From Croceicoccus hydrothermalis (GTDB lineage: Bacteria; Pseudomonadota; Alphaproteobacteria; Sphingomonadales; Sphingomonadaceae): a DNA stretch of 64,000 nucleotides. The notes under the pieces were generated by a model. It was not told where the DNA came from and searched no databases. It was given only the letters and a program-made list of their open reading frames with translations. The stretch covers positions 1 through 64,000 of the forward strand of contig NZ_JAIQCI010000014.1 in assembly GCF_022378335.1 (NCBI RefSeq), in the 5' to 3' direction. This document shows positions 1 through 8,299 of this stretch, piece by piece. How positions within the stretch are numbered: position 1 is the first letter of the stretch; every line of letters begins with the position of its first letter. The position numbers were made by a program, and so were the translations under genes.

Positions 1-87
1 GCCTAAACATCAATTCCCAGACGAGGCCCAAGCTCCGCTAATTTACGCAGCTAGGTGTGCCAAATGTTCTGACGACGGACAGCACCA

Positions 88-483
88 TTGCACGGGATAT
101 TGCTGGCGTTTCCGGTGGCGCTTTTCGCCGCTGCGCTGGTCACCGACATCACCTATCTCAACACGGCGGAGGTCCAGTGGACCAATTTTTCGCAGTGGTT
201 GATCGCGGGGGCGGATCTGTTTTCCGGTTTCGTCCTCGCCTGGGCGCTGCTTGCCGTGTTTTTCGGCCGGTCCGGGCAGGGCAGGGGGCGGCGCGTCGTC
301 TATTTGATCGTCGTGGCGGCCATGTTTGTCCTCGGTGTGGTAAACGCGTTTCAACATGCGCGTGACGGCTGGCATTCGGTGGGTACGGTGGGGCTTGTCC
401 TGTCGATCGTGTGTTCGCTGCTGGCGCTCGTCGCGGGCTGGCTCGCCTATGGAAGCGGCCGCGGTATGGAGTACGGTCGATGA
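88..483 (+). CDS. DUF2231-like small integral membrane protein
   Basis: A short hydrophobic protein of about 131 residues with four predicted membrane helices. The opening LHGILLAFPVALFAAALVTD resembles the start of DUF2231 membrane proteins, whose biochemical role is unknown. The only start codon after the in-frame TGA at 73-75 is the TTG at 88. The family usually carries a few more residues before the LHG motif, so the start is uncertain and the 5' end may be disturbed or cut by the window edge. Its stop codon overlaps the ATG of the downstream sugar dehydrogenase (ATGA), so the two are probably translationally coupled. Family assignment is by sequence resemblance only. Confidence 0.6.
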   Translation: MHGILLAFPVALFAAALVTDITYLNTAEVQWTNFSQWLIAGADLFSGFVLAWALLAVFFGRSGQGRGRRVVYLIVVAAMFVLGVVNAFQHARDGWHSVGTVGLVLSIVCSLLALVAGWLAYGSGRGMEYGR

Positions 484-1832
484 ACCGTCTTCCCCTTCTC
501 GCCCTTGCGGCGGCGCTCTCCCTCTCGGCGTGTCAGCGTTCGTCCGATCCCGCGATCGACCAGACAGGCGCGCGGCCCGACCTCCCGACGCAGAACGATA
601 CGCTCGTGCCCGCGATGGAGATACCCACGCCCGAAGGCTGGGGCGGTGAATTGCCGACCGTCCCCGCCGGGTTCACCGTGACGCCGATCGGCCGCGATCT
701 GAAGATTCCGCGCCAGACGCTCGTCCTGCCCAATGGCGATATTCTGGTGGCGGAGGGGTCGGGCGGCCATGCCCCGAAATTGCGGCCAAAGGACATGATC
801 GCCGGTCTTATCAAGAGCCGCGGCAAAAGCCCGGTCGAGGGGGGTGACCGCATCACGCTCCTGCGCGACAGCGACGGCGACGGTGTGACCGATCTGCAAA
901 CGGTTTTCATCGACGGACTCGACGCGCCATATGGGCTCGCCTTTGTCGACAACACGCTTTACGTCGCAAATCAGGGCAATCTCGTGAGCTTTCCCTATAC
1001 CGAGGGGGTGACCAGCCTTCCCGGCCCCGGCACGGAGGTGACGAAGCTTCCGTCCAAAATCAATCACCACTGGACCAAGGCGTTGACCGCGAGCGCGGAC
1101 GGATCGCGCCTCTATGTCGGCATCGGCTCCAACAGCAATGTCGGAGAGCGCGGGCTGGATGTGGAGGAGGACCGCGCCGTGATCTGGGAAATCGACCGGG
1201 AAAGCGGGGCGAGCCGCATCTACGCCTCGGGCGTGCGCAATCCCACCGCGCTGGCCATCAATCCGCAGACGAACACGCTCTGGGCCGTGGCGAACGAGCG
1301 TGACGAATTGGGCCCGCAGCTCGTGCCCGATTACCTGACCTCGGTTCGCCGGGGGGCGTTTTACGGCTGGCCCTACAGCTATTACGGGCAGAACGTCGAT
1401 CCGCGCGTCCGGCCGCAGCGCCCCGATCTCGTGCAAAAGGCGATTGCGCCCGATTATGCGCTGGGCTCGCATGTTGCCGCGCTTGGCGTGGATTTCGCGC
1501 GCGGCGGCGGTCTTGGCGGCGCCTTTTCCGAGGGAGCCTTCGTCGGCGAACACGGCAGCTGGAACAGGAGCGATCCGTCGGGATACAAGGTGGTATTCGT
1601 GCCGTTTCGCAACGGACGACCCTCCGGCAAGCCGATGGATCTTCTCACCGGCTTTCTCAAGGATGGACATGCGCGCGGCCGCCCGGTCGGCGTGACATTC
1701 GACGCGGCGCGCGGCGCGCTGCTGGTCGCCGACGACGTGTCGAACACGGTGTGGCGGATCGCGCCCGAGCGAGGCGCTCGCCCACCCGCGATTGCCACCG
1801 ACCGACCGGACACCGGGCCCGCGCCACGCTGA
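480..1832 (+). CDS. PQQ-dependent sugar (sorbosone-type) dehydrogenase, lipoprotein
   Basis: A 450-residue beta-propeller oxidoreductase of the soluble glucose/sorbosone dehydrogenase type, probably oxidising an aldose or related sugar in the periplasm with PQQ as cofactor. The ATG at 480 overlaps the upstream stop and gives an N-terminus with a lipobox (LSLSAC, Cys at about residue 18), so it is probably a lipoprotein. Family-typical blocks are visible: DGDGVTD, GLDAPYGLAF, VGIGSNSN, SGVRNPTALAINP, FYGWPYSYYGQ and GVTFD near the end. No PQQ biosynthesis genes are in the window, so the cofactor would have to be made elsewhere or scavenged. The exact substrate cannot be told from sequence. Confidence 0.85.
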   Translation: MNRLPLLALAAALSLSACQRSSDPAIDQTGARPDLPTQNDTLVPAMEIPTPEGWGGELPTVPAGFTVTPIGRDLKIPRQTLVLPNGDILVAEGSGGHAPKLRPKDMIAGLIKSRGKSPVEGGDRITLLRDSDGDGVTDLQTVFIDGLDAPYGLAFVDNTLYVANQGNLVSFPYTEGVTSLPGPGTEVTKLPSKINHHWTKALTASADGSRLYVGIGSNSNVGERGLDVEEDRAVIWEIDRESGASRIYASGVRNPTALAINPQTNTLWAVANERDELGPQLVPDYLTSVRRGAFYGWPYSYYGQNVDPRVRPQRPDLVQKAIAPDYALGSHVAALGVDFARGGGLGGAFSEGAFVGEHGSWNRSDPSGYKVVFVPFRNGRPSGKPMDLLTGFLKDGHARGRPVGVTFDAARGALLVADDVSNTVWRIAPERGARPPAIATDRPDTGPAPR

Positions 1833-1977
1833 GTTTTCAGAAGCGGACTGCTCAGGCCACAGGGGCAGGTTCGGCGCCGTGTGCAACGACGCCCACCGCA
1901 CATGGTTTCGACCCGGAACGGCGTCGGCTGTCGATGAAGAGCCGCGCCCGCCCGTGGCGGCGGGGCGGGACAGACAC

Positions 1978-2010
1978 CAAAAGGGCGCCGCATCGCGCGG
2001 CGCCCTTTAT
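1978..2010. terminator. Bidirectional hairpin terminator
   Basis: Perfect inverted repeat AAAGGGCGCCGC / GCGGCGCCCTTT with a short loop, followed by T-rich sequence in both directions. It lies between the convergent dehydrogenase (+) and CHRD protein (-) genes and fits a shared intrinsic terminator. The rest of the 253-base gap shows nothing else recognisable. Confidence 0.75.
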
Positions 2011-2085
2011 CATTGCATGCGATGCCGATGCGATCCGCGAGAGTGCCGGGCGAACCCGCCCCCGCGGCGCATCGGCGCGCGGGAA

Positions 2086-4290
2086 TCAGGCGAACGATGC
2101 GCTCGATGCCATGTCCATCTGCATGTTGCCTTGCGCAAAGGCATCGATCATCATTTGCAGATCGACCTCGTCAATCGACGTGATCTCGTCCAGCGAACCC
2201 GCGGCCACGGGCAATGTTCCCTTGTAACCCGCCGTGCCGTCCGCTTCTCCGCCATTGCTGCCTTCGCCCTGGGCAAGCGTTTTGCCGTGAAGCACGATTT
2301 CGCGCAGATCCAGCATCGGGTCGGCACCCAGATCCTGTTCCGGCAGCTGGAAACTCTGCGTGAAGGACAGGTTTCCGTTTTCGTCGGCCATCGGAAATTC
2401 GCCATCGCTCATCAGGCTGAGCAGGACAGGCCCGTAGCTTTCGGCCGCCTCCATCAGTTCGATGAAACCGTCGCCATCGTCGTCGACATCCATCGTCGGC
2501 ACCATGGATTCGGCGACCGAGCCATCTTCGCCCGCCATGAAGCCGTGGATATGCTGCGCATGGACCTCGCCCGCTTCGAGACCGCTGGCCTGAATGGTGA
2601 CGGTGATGGTGCCGGTATCCTCGTCGAACCCGACAAGGCCGATACCCGACACGCCCGAATCGTTGAGCGGGGTATAGGAGGTGAAGAAGAACCGGTCGGC
2701 ATCCTGAAACGCGTCATCGCCGGTCAGCGCGGAAGCGATCAGGCCGAACTCGCTGGCGAAATCGCCATCCGCTCCGAATGCGTCGATAAGCGCGACGATA
2801 CCGTCCCCGCCATCGGCATCGACGGCATCGAGCGCGCCCGCCGCCACGGGCAGCGTCGCCTTGTAGCCCGCCGTGCCATCGGCCTCGCCGCCGTTCGCGC
2901 CTTCGCCCGCCTCCAATGTCAGCCCGTGCAGCACGAATTCACGCAAGGCCAGCATCGGGTTTTCACCAAGATCCTGCTCCGGCAGGGTGTAGGTCTGCGT
3001 GAAGGACAGCGAGCCATCGGCGTTCGCCGTCGGGAATTCGCCGTTCTCGGTCAGGCTGAGCAGGACGGGACCGTAATCGCCCGCCGCTTCCATCAACTCG
3101 ATGAAACCGTCGCCATCCGCATCCGAATCGAGCGTGGGGACCATGGATTCCATGACCGATCCATCCTCGCCCGGCATGAAGCCATGGATATGTTGCGGAT
3201 GAAGCTGGTTCGCTTCGAGCCCGTCGGCCATGATCGTGACCGTCACCGTGCCGCTGTCCTCGTCATAGGCCGCAATACCGACACCCGACACGCCCGATCC
3301 GTTGAGCGCGGTGAATTCGGTCGCAAAGATATTCTCGGCATCGAGATACGCATCGTCGCCCGTAAGGTTGAACGCAACCTGGTTGAGCAGCGTGTTATAT
3401 TGCGCGTCCGTCGGGCCTTCGTCGATGTCGTTGATGGTGATCGACACATCCTGCGAATCGGACGCGCCGTCGCTGTCGGTGGCGACGACGGTGATGTCGA
3501 AGCTGTCCATCATCTCGAAATCGGGCGATGCGACGAACCGCACCTCGCCCGTATCGCCATCGATGGTGAAGGCATCGGCGTCGTCGCCTTCGAGGGTGAA
3601 GGTGATGTCGTCGTCTTCGGGATCGGTCGCGGTGGCGGTATAGACGACCGTATCGGTCGGCGTATTCTCGTCCACGTCGATCGTGTCGGCGGAGGTGATC
3701 GTCGGCGCCTCGTTCACCGGCGGCGGCGGGATGTCGACATCGTTGTCGTCGTCATCGACCAGGAAATAGATACCCGCGCCCACGGCGGCGATCCCCGCGA
3801 TGGCGAGCAGCGTGCCCGATCCGTCGCCTGTCCCGGCAAGGGCGGAGGCGCCTTCGCCATCCTCGCCCGGGGCGGCACGAACCGCTTCGGCATCGGCGGC
3901 GGCAATGGCCGCATCCACGTCAAAGCCCCAGTCCATCGACGCCTGCGCCGGCTGATTCTCGGCGGTGTGTTCGGCGCCTTCCTCGTCCTCGTCCTTCTCG
4001 TCCTCGACGAATGCGAGGACGCTCTGCGCCGGGGGGGCGGGCGTTTCGGCGGTCTCGGCCTCGGTTTCGGTTTCGGCGAGGAGTTCGGCCGCGGCGAGCG
4101 CCGTGGCTTCGGCCTGACGGTCCGCGGTGGGCGGGGCGAAGCTGTAATATGTGTCGGCGGCAAGCGGCGTTGCCGGTTCGGCGGCGCGCGTTTCGGGATT
4201 GGCCGCCTGTGCGGTACCGTCCTGCTGCGAAGGGCTGGAATTGGGCGCGGCATTGCCTGCCCCGACTGTCATGGGCGTATCGGTGGACAT
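2086..4290 (-). CDS. Large acidic cell-surface protein with tandem CHRD domains
   Basis: A 734-residue, very acidic protein. Residues 1-160 are low-complexity and Ala/Glu-rich. One hydrophobic stretch lies at about 160-178, followed by an acidic patch and a PPPP hinge. A cadherin-like repeat follows at about 195-292 (DVDENTP and DSFDITVVATDSDG motifs). Two CHRD domains follow at about 297-490 and 505-702, each with the QHIHGFM, EDGSV.ESMVPT, FIELMEAA, YGPVLLSL and LREFVLHG/LREIVLHG blocks. The domains are clearly an internal duplication. CHRD domains occur in chordin and in bacterial secreted proteins of unknown role. There is no classical signal peptide, so export may use the internal helix or a C-terminal signal. 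A GGGAGA ribosome site precedes the ATG. Function is unknown; surface attachment is a guess. Confidence 0.8.
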   Translation of the reverse strand: MSTDTPMTVGAGNAAPNSSPSQQDGTAQAANPETRAAEPATPLAADTYYSFAPPTADRQAEATALAAAELLAETETEAETAETPAPPAQSVLAFVEDEKDEDEEGAEHTAENQPAQASMDWGFDVDAAIAAADAEAVRAAPGEDGEGASALAGTGDGSGTLLAIAGIAAVGAGIYFLVDDDDNDVDIPPPPVNEAPTITSADTIDVDENTPTDTVVYTATATDPEDDDITFTLEGDDADAFTIDGDTGEVRFVASPDFEMMDSFDITVVATDSDGASDSQDVSITINDIDEGPTDAQYNTLLNQVAFNLTGDDAYLDAENIFATEFTALNGSGVSGVGIAAYDEDSGTVTVTIMADGLEANQLHPQHIHGFMPGEDGSVMESMVPTLDSDADGDGFIELMEAAGDYGPVLLSLTENGEFPTANADGSLSFTQTYTLPEQDLGENPMLALREFVLHGLTLEAGEGANGGEADGTAGYKATLPVAAGALDAVDADGGDGIVALIDAFGADGDFASEFGLIASALTGDDAFQDADRFFFTSYTPLNDSGVSGIGLVGFDEDTGTITVTIQASGLEAGEVHAQHIHGFMAGEDGSVAESMVPTMDVDDDGDGFIELMEAAESYGPVLLSLMSDGEFPMADENGNLSFTQSFQLPEQDLGADPMLDLREIVLHGKTLAQGEGSNGGEADGTAGYKGTLPVAAGSLDEITSIDEVDLQMMIDAFAQGNMQMDMASSASFA

Positions 4291-4887
4291 TCTGGATTCT
4301 CCCTTTCGTGTGCGCGCATCTCAAACACGGGTGCGCGCGAACGGCTGTCGCGCATGAGAGCGCTTGCAAAATGGCTGTGTTGCGGGGTGGTCGCGACTGG
4401 CCGAACGGGCCGAATGTGCCGGTTTTGCAGTTGCTTTATCGCGGCACGTCGCGATCATGATCTTCCCGAGAAGCCATAGACGCAACCTGAGCGTGTCGGA
4501 AAAGGTCCGGACTTATCCCGTTATCAGAAGAGTTTACGACGGGGCGAGCCGATGGTGGGGCAGGCCGAGCCGATTGTAGGAATCGGTCGGGATCCGAAAT
4601 CGTATTGCAATGCTGTGTCGCGGACATGATGCGTATGGCAATCGCCCGGCGGAACGGTTTGCGCGTCAAGATGCGATTTTCATGTGTCATGCTCGCCAAT
4701 TGCCCGAACGGGCCATCGTAAGACCGCAGAATGTTGCCGCGGGACAACTTGCACACGATTGAGCGCGCGAATTCGCGATGCACGTCCATGGTTTCGATGG
4801 CCGGGCCCATTGTGGACTTCGCGCGCATGCTGCGCCATGGACGGGCCGTTCCGCCCATCCCGCGGCGGATAGCGCACGAGGCCTTGC
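4291..4887. other. 597-base gap without a recognisable gene
   Basis: The region separates two divergently transcribed genes and must hold both promoters. Several short reading frames run through it, but none has a recognisable product, a good ribosome site and consistent codon use together. A small hairpin (CCGATT-GTAGG-AATCGG) lies near 4569-4590. An unannotated small RNA cannot be excluded. Confidence 0.5.
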
Positions 4888-5541
4888 ATGTCGAAGATCG
4901 TCAATGGGAAAAGCTGTCAGCCCTTGTCGGGGGCACCGCCGCGCCGGATCGTGCTCTTGCTTCACGGCTACGGCTCGAACGGGGCGGATCTCATATCCAT
5001 CGCGCCCATGTGGCAACATGCCTTGCCCGACGCGCTTTTCCTTGCGCCCGATGCGCCCCATCCATGCGACATGGGGATGGGGTATCAATGGTGGCCGCTC
5101 GCCGATCTGTCGCCCGATGCGCTGGCGCGCGGGGCGCAGAATGCGGCGGGCACCGTCGATGACTTCATCACGCGAAAGCTCACGCAATACGACCTCACCG
5201 AGGCCGATCTCGCCATTGTCGGTTTCAGCCAGGGTACGATGCTGGCGCTGCATGTCGGGCCGCGCCGGTCGCGGCAGGTCGCCGCGATCGTGGGCTATTC
5301 CGGCATGCTGACCGGCGCGGCGCAGCTTCGGCGCGAAACGGTCACGAAACCGCCGGTGCTGCTCGTGCATGGCGATGCCGATCCGGTGGTGCCCTTTGCC
5401 GCGATGGCCGATGCGGAAACCGCGCTCGCCGCGTGCGGCTTTGATGTGGACAGCCATGCGGCACCGGGCGTCGGCCATTCGGTCGATCCCGAAGGGTTGC
5501 GGCTCGGCGCCGAATTCATTGCGCGGCATTTCGCGGACTGA
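4888..5541 (+). CDS. Phospholipase/carboxylesterase family alpha/beta hydrolase
   Basis: A 217-residue alpha/beta hydrolase of the YpfH/acyl-protein thioesterase type, predicted to hydrolyse short acyl or aryl esters in the cytoplasm. The oxyanion region LLHGYGSNG is at about residue 25. The nucleophile elbow GFSQG is near residue 115. The acid is in HGDADPVVP, and the catalytic His is in the late APGVGHS motif, so the full Ser-Asp-His triad is present. Length matches the family. It stands alone upstream of the cobalamin riboswitch, with about 70 bases between, and is not obviously part of the B12 operon. The physiological substrate is not predictable. Confidence 0.85.
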   Translation: MSKIVNGKSCQPLSGAPPRRIVLLLHGYGSNGADLISIAPMWQHALPDALFLAPDAPHPCDMGMGYQWWPLADLSPDALARGAQNAAGTVDDFITRKLTQYDLTEADLAIVGFSQGTMLALHVGPRRSRQVAAIVGYSGMLTGAAQLRRETVTKPPVLLVHGDADPVVPFAAMADAETALAACGFDVDSHAAPGVGHSVDPEGLRLGAEFIARHFAD

Positions 5542-5614
5542 GGCCGGACAGGCGGTGAGCGCCGCCAGGCCCTGCTCCGGCATTTCCTGCTTGCGCATCG
5601 GCGGGGCGGGGCAT

Positions 5615-5800
5615 ATTCCGGCGGGTGCGACAGGTTCCCCGCAAGGGGATTGAAAGGGAAGTCGGGTGGAAGCCCCGCGCTGCCCCTGCAACTGTGAGCG
5701 GAGAGCCATCGGCCGAGGCGCCATTGGGACGTTTCCATGTCCCGAGAAGGCGGCATGCATGGCATCGACCCGCAAGCCAGGAGACCTGCCGGTCGCGGTC
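5615..5800 (+). promoter_or_regulatory. Cobalamin (adenosylcobalamin) riboswitch
   Basis: The conserved landmarks of the cobalamin aptamer appear in order: GGTGCGACAGGTTCCCC at the 5' end, AAAGGGAAG, GGTGGAAGCCCC, the hallmark CTGCCCCTGCAACTGTGAGCGG, and the closing GCCAGGAGACCTGCC at 5775-5790. A compact hairpin (GCCCCG...CGGGGC, 5821-5838) follows and may belong to the expression platform. About 210 bases separate the aptamer from cobT, with no gene in between. The expected behaviour is repression of the cobT-cobU operon when B12 is abundant. A reading frame of cobT extends upstream through the aptamer but is not the real start. Confidence 0.93.
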
Positions 5801-6012
5801 GTTCTTCGTCCGGGCAGGGTGCCCCGGCCGAACGGGGCTCGCCTCGCGCAGCGACGGATGAAACCTGCCTCGCGCGTCGATGCCGCACGGGGGCGAAGCG
5901 CCGTGCGAGATGTCGCGGCCATGCCCTCCCCCACGGTACGGTCACGCGGGGCGAAACGCCGTGCGATGGACAATGCCATGACCGTTTCCGACATCAGTAT
6001 GGGCGCCGTATC

Positions 6013-7029
6013 ATGACCGGCTTTGCCACGCGCGACGCGTTCGACGCCGCACTCGCCACCATGCCGCGCGCGGATGGGACGGCCATCGCAGCGGCACGGG
6101 CGCGGCAGGCGCTGCTCACCAAGCCGGCAGGATCGCTCGGCAGGCTGGAGGATATTGCGGTCTTCATCGCCGGGTGGCAGGGGCAGGCCCGGCCCCGGAT
6201 CGACCGGGTGCAGGCGGTGGTGTTCGCCGGCAATCACGGCGTCGCCGCACGCGGGGTGAGCGCATTTCCACCCGAAGTCACCACGCAGATGGTCGCCAAT
6301 TTCAACGCAGGGGGCGCGGCGATCAACGCGCTTACCCAGGCATGCGGCGCGGATCTATCGGTCGTGGACCTGACCGCGGAGGGGCCGACCGCCGACATTT
6401 GCGAAGCCCCCGCAATGGACGAGGCGGCATGCCTTGCCGCGCTCTCCGCAGGAGCGATGGCGGTCGATCCTACGGCGCAGCTGCTTTTCGTGGGCGAAAT
6501 GGGCATCGGCAACACCACGCCTGCGGCGGCCATCTGCGCCTGTGGATTTGGCGAAGGAGCGACCGAATGGGTCGGACGCGGGACCGGCGTCGACGATACG
6601 GCGCTGGCGCATAAACGTGCGGCGGTGGACCGGGCGCTCGCTCTTCACCGCGCGCATTGCACCGATGGCTTCGAAACGCTGCGCCGGCTCGGCGGGCGGG
6701 AGATTGCGGCGATGGCGGGCGCGGTGCTGCGCGCGCGGCATCTGCGAATCCCCGTGCTTGTGGACGGTTTCATCGCGGCGGCGGCGTTGCTGCCGCTCGC
6801 GCTGTCGCACCGCGACATGCTGGACCATTGCCTCGCCGCGCATCGTTCGGCGGAGGCGGCGCATGGCCGCCTGCTGAAGGCGATGGGGCTCGACCCGCTG
6901 CTCGATCTCGGCATGCGGCTGGGCGAGGGGACGGGCGCCGCGCTCGCGGTCCCGATCGTGCGGGCGGCGGTGATGGCGCATGACAATATGGCAACCTTCG
7001 AGGAAGCCGCGGTCACGGATCGCGCATGA
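6013..7029 (+). CDS. cobT: Nicotinate-nucleotide-dimethylbenzimidazole phosphoribosyltransferase
   Basis: Transfers phosphoribose from nicotinate mononucleotide to 5,6-dimethylbenzimidazole, giving alpha-ribazole phosphate, the lower ligand of cobalamin. At 338 residues it matches the family. Diagnostic blocks include LTKPAGSLGRLE near the N-terminus, the GNHGV loop, EMGIGNTTPAAA, GRGTGVDD, and the C-terminal LGEGTGAALAVPIVRAA with its catalytic Glu. ATG 6013 was chosen because family similarity begins there; the frame stays open upstream through the riboswitch. It is the first gene of a five-gene operon and overlaps cobC by four bases (ATGA). Confidence 0.95.
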   Translation: MTGFATRDAFDAALATMPRADGTAIAAARARQALLTKPAGSLGRLEDIAVFIAGWQGQARPRIDRVQAVVFAGNHGVAARGVSAFPPEVTTQMVANFNAGGAAINALTQACGADLSVVDLTAEGPTADICEAPAMDEAACLAALSAGAMAVDPTAQLLFVGEMGIGNTTPAAAICACGFGEGATEWVGRGTGVDDTALAHKRAAVDRALALHRAHCTDGFETLRRLGGREIAAMAGAVLRARHLRIPVLVDGFIAAAALLPLALSHRDMLDHCLAAHRSAEAAHGRLLKAMGLDPLLDLGMRLGEGTGAALAVPIVRAAVMAHDNMATFEEAAVTDRA

Positions 7030-7592
7030 ACGGGCAACGGCTCTATTTCATCCGGCATGGCAGGACCGTTGGGGCCGGCGCACTCATCGGCCATGCGGAT
7101 CCCGCGCCGCTGGAATCGGGTACGGCGGACTGCGTCGAAAAATGCGTGGGCCTATACCTGAACACGGTCCTATCGTCCGATCTCATGCGGGCGTGCATCA
7201 CGGCGGAACGGATCGCGGCATGGCACGGCATCCCGGTGCAAAGCGATCCCGACTGGCGCGAATTGCATTTCGGCGCGTGGGAGGGGCAATCGCCAGCCGA
7301 TCTCGACAATGCGGCCCTGTCCCGGTTCTGGTCCGATCCCGATGCCGATCCGCCGCCGGGCGGCGAACGCTGGTCCGCGCTATGCGACCGGGTGGCGCGC
7401 GCGTTGGGCCGGGTGGGGCCGGAAACGCTGATCGTGGCGCATGCGGGATCGATCCGGGCGGCGCTGTGCCGGCTTTGCGGATTCGACTACGCGCAATCCT
7501 GGGCGATCGACCTTCCCTATGGCGTGCTCGTCACGTTGGAGGTGCGCCGGTTCGAACCCGGCGGCGCCCGCATCATGGCGTTGCACCCATGA
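7026..7592 (+). CDS. cobC: Alpha-ribazole phosphatase-like histidine phosphatase
   Basis: A 188-residue histidine phosphatase family protein, predicted to remove the 5'-phosphate from alpha-ribazole phosphate or from adenosylcobalamin 5'-phosphate. The catalytic RHG motif sits in YFIRHGRT near the start. The second His is in IVAHAGSIRA, and the acid motif region is WRELHFGAWEG. It starts at the ATG overlapping the cobT stop and itself overlaps cobS (ATGA), so translation is coupled through the operon. The family is broad, but this position between cobT and cobS makes the cobalamin role likely. Confidence 0.88.
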   Translation: MNGQRLYFIRHGRTVGAGALIGHADPAPLESGTADCVEKCVGLYLNTVLSSDLMRACITAERIAAWHGIPVQSDPDWRELHFGAWEGQSPADLDNAALSRFWSDPDADPPPGGERWSALCDRVARALGRVGPETLIVAHAGSIRAALCRLCGFDYAQSWAIDLPYGVLVTLEVRRFEPGGARIMALHP

Positions 7593-8299
7593 AATCCGCG
7601 ATCATCGCCATACAATTCATGACCCGCATCCCCATGCCCCGCGTGCGGATGGAGCCGGGGGATTTCGCCGCGTCCATGCGCTGGTTCCCGTTGGTCGGGA
7701 TCGTCGTGGGGGCGATGGTCTGGGGCGCGGCGGCGATAGGGGCGATGGTAGACCCGATGCTGGCCGCGCTGCTTGCGCTCATCACATGGGTGGCGGTGAC
7801 AGGGGCGCTGCATCTCGACGGGCTGGGTGACATTGCCGATGCGGCGGGCGGCGCGCATCGAGATCCGGCCCGCCTCGACGCCATTCTTTCGGATCCGCAT
7901 GCCGGGAGCTTCGCGGTGACGGTCATCGCGCTTCAGCTGCTGGCGAAATTCGTGCTGCTCGTCCTGCTTCTGGAACAGGGGGCGGGCTGGCCGCTGCTCG
8001 CCGTGGCGGCGCTCGCCCGGCTGGGCACGATGATGTGGAACCGGTTCCTCCCGCAACGGGGGACAGGGTTGGGGAGCCAGTTCGCCGCGGTTCGTCATGG
8101 GCCGGCGATGGCTGTTTGGAGCGCCGGGGGAATCGCCGCCGCGTGGTTCGCGCCGCCGCTTTTCGCCGCGCCGGCGGCCTGGGCGCTTTGGGGCATGTGG
8201 TTGAAACGGCGGATCGGCGGGATTTCGGGCGACGGCCACGGCGCGGGTATCGAGCTGTGCGAGACGGCCTTGCTGCTGGCGCTCGTGATCGCGGGGTGA
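7589..8299 (+). CDS. cobS: Adenosylcobinamide-GDP ribazoletransferase (cobalamin synthase)
   Basis: Integral inner-membrane enzyme joining adenosylcobinamide-GDP to alpha-ribazole, the last committed step of cobalamin synthesis. It has 236 residues and about six hydrophobic helices. The family opening AIQFMTRIP is followed by the conserved LHLDGLGDIADAAGG motif, which holds the metal-binding acids, and by DPHAGSF. The C-terminal helix ends in a conserved ISGDGHGAGIELCE segment. The ATG overlaps the cobC stop, and its own stop overlaps the GTG of the next gene (GTGA). Confidence 0.94.
   Translation: MKSAIIAIQFMTRIPMPRVRMEPGDFAASMRWFPLVGIVVGAMVWGAAAIGAMVDPMLAALLALITWVAVTGALHLDGLGDIADAAGGAHRDPARLDAILSDPHAGSFAVTVIALQLLAKFVLLVLLLEQGAGWPLLAVAALARLGTMMWNRFLPQRGTGLGSQFAAVRHGPAMAVWSAGGIAAAWFAPPLFAAPAAWALWGMWLKRRIGGISGDGHGAGIELCETALLLALVIAG

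Noticed and set aside
447-1901. 484-codon minus-strand frame opposite the sugar dehydrogenase
   Set aside because: Antisense shadow of a GC-rich gene; no recognisable product or ribosome site.
1792-4479. 895-codon plus-strand frame opposite the CHRD protein
   Set aside because: Mirror of the acidic gene; composition is Arg/Gly/His-rich, as expected for an antisense frame.
5737-6012. Upstream in-frame extension of cobT through the riboswitch
   Set aside because: Overlaps a clear cobalamin aptamer, and the extension has no family similarity.
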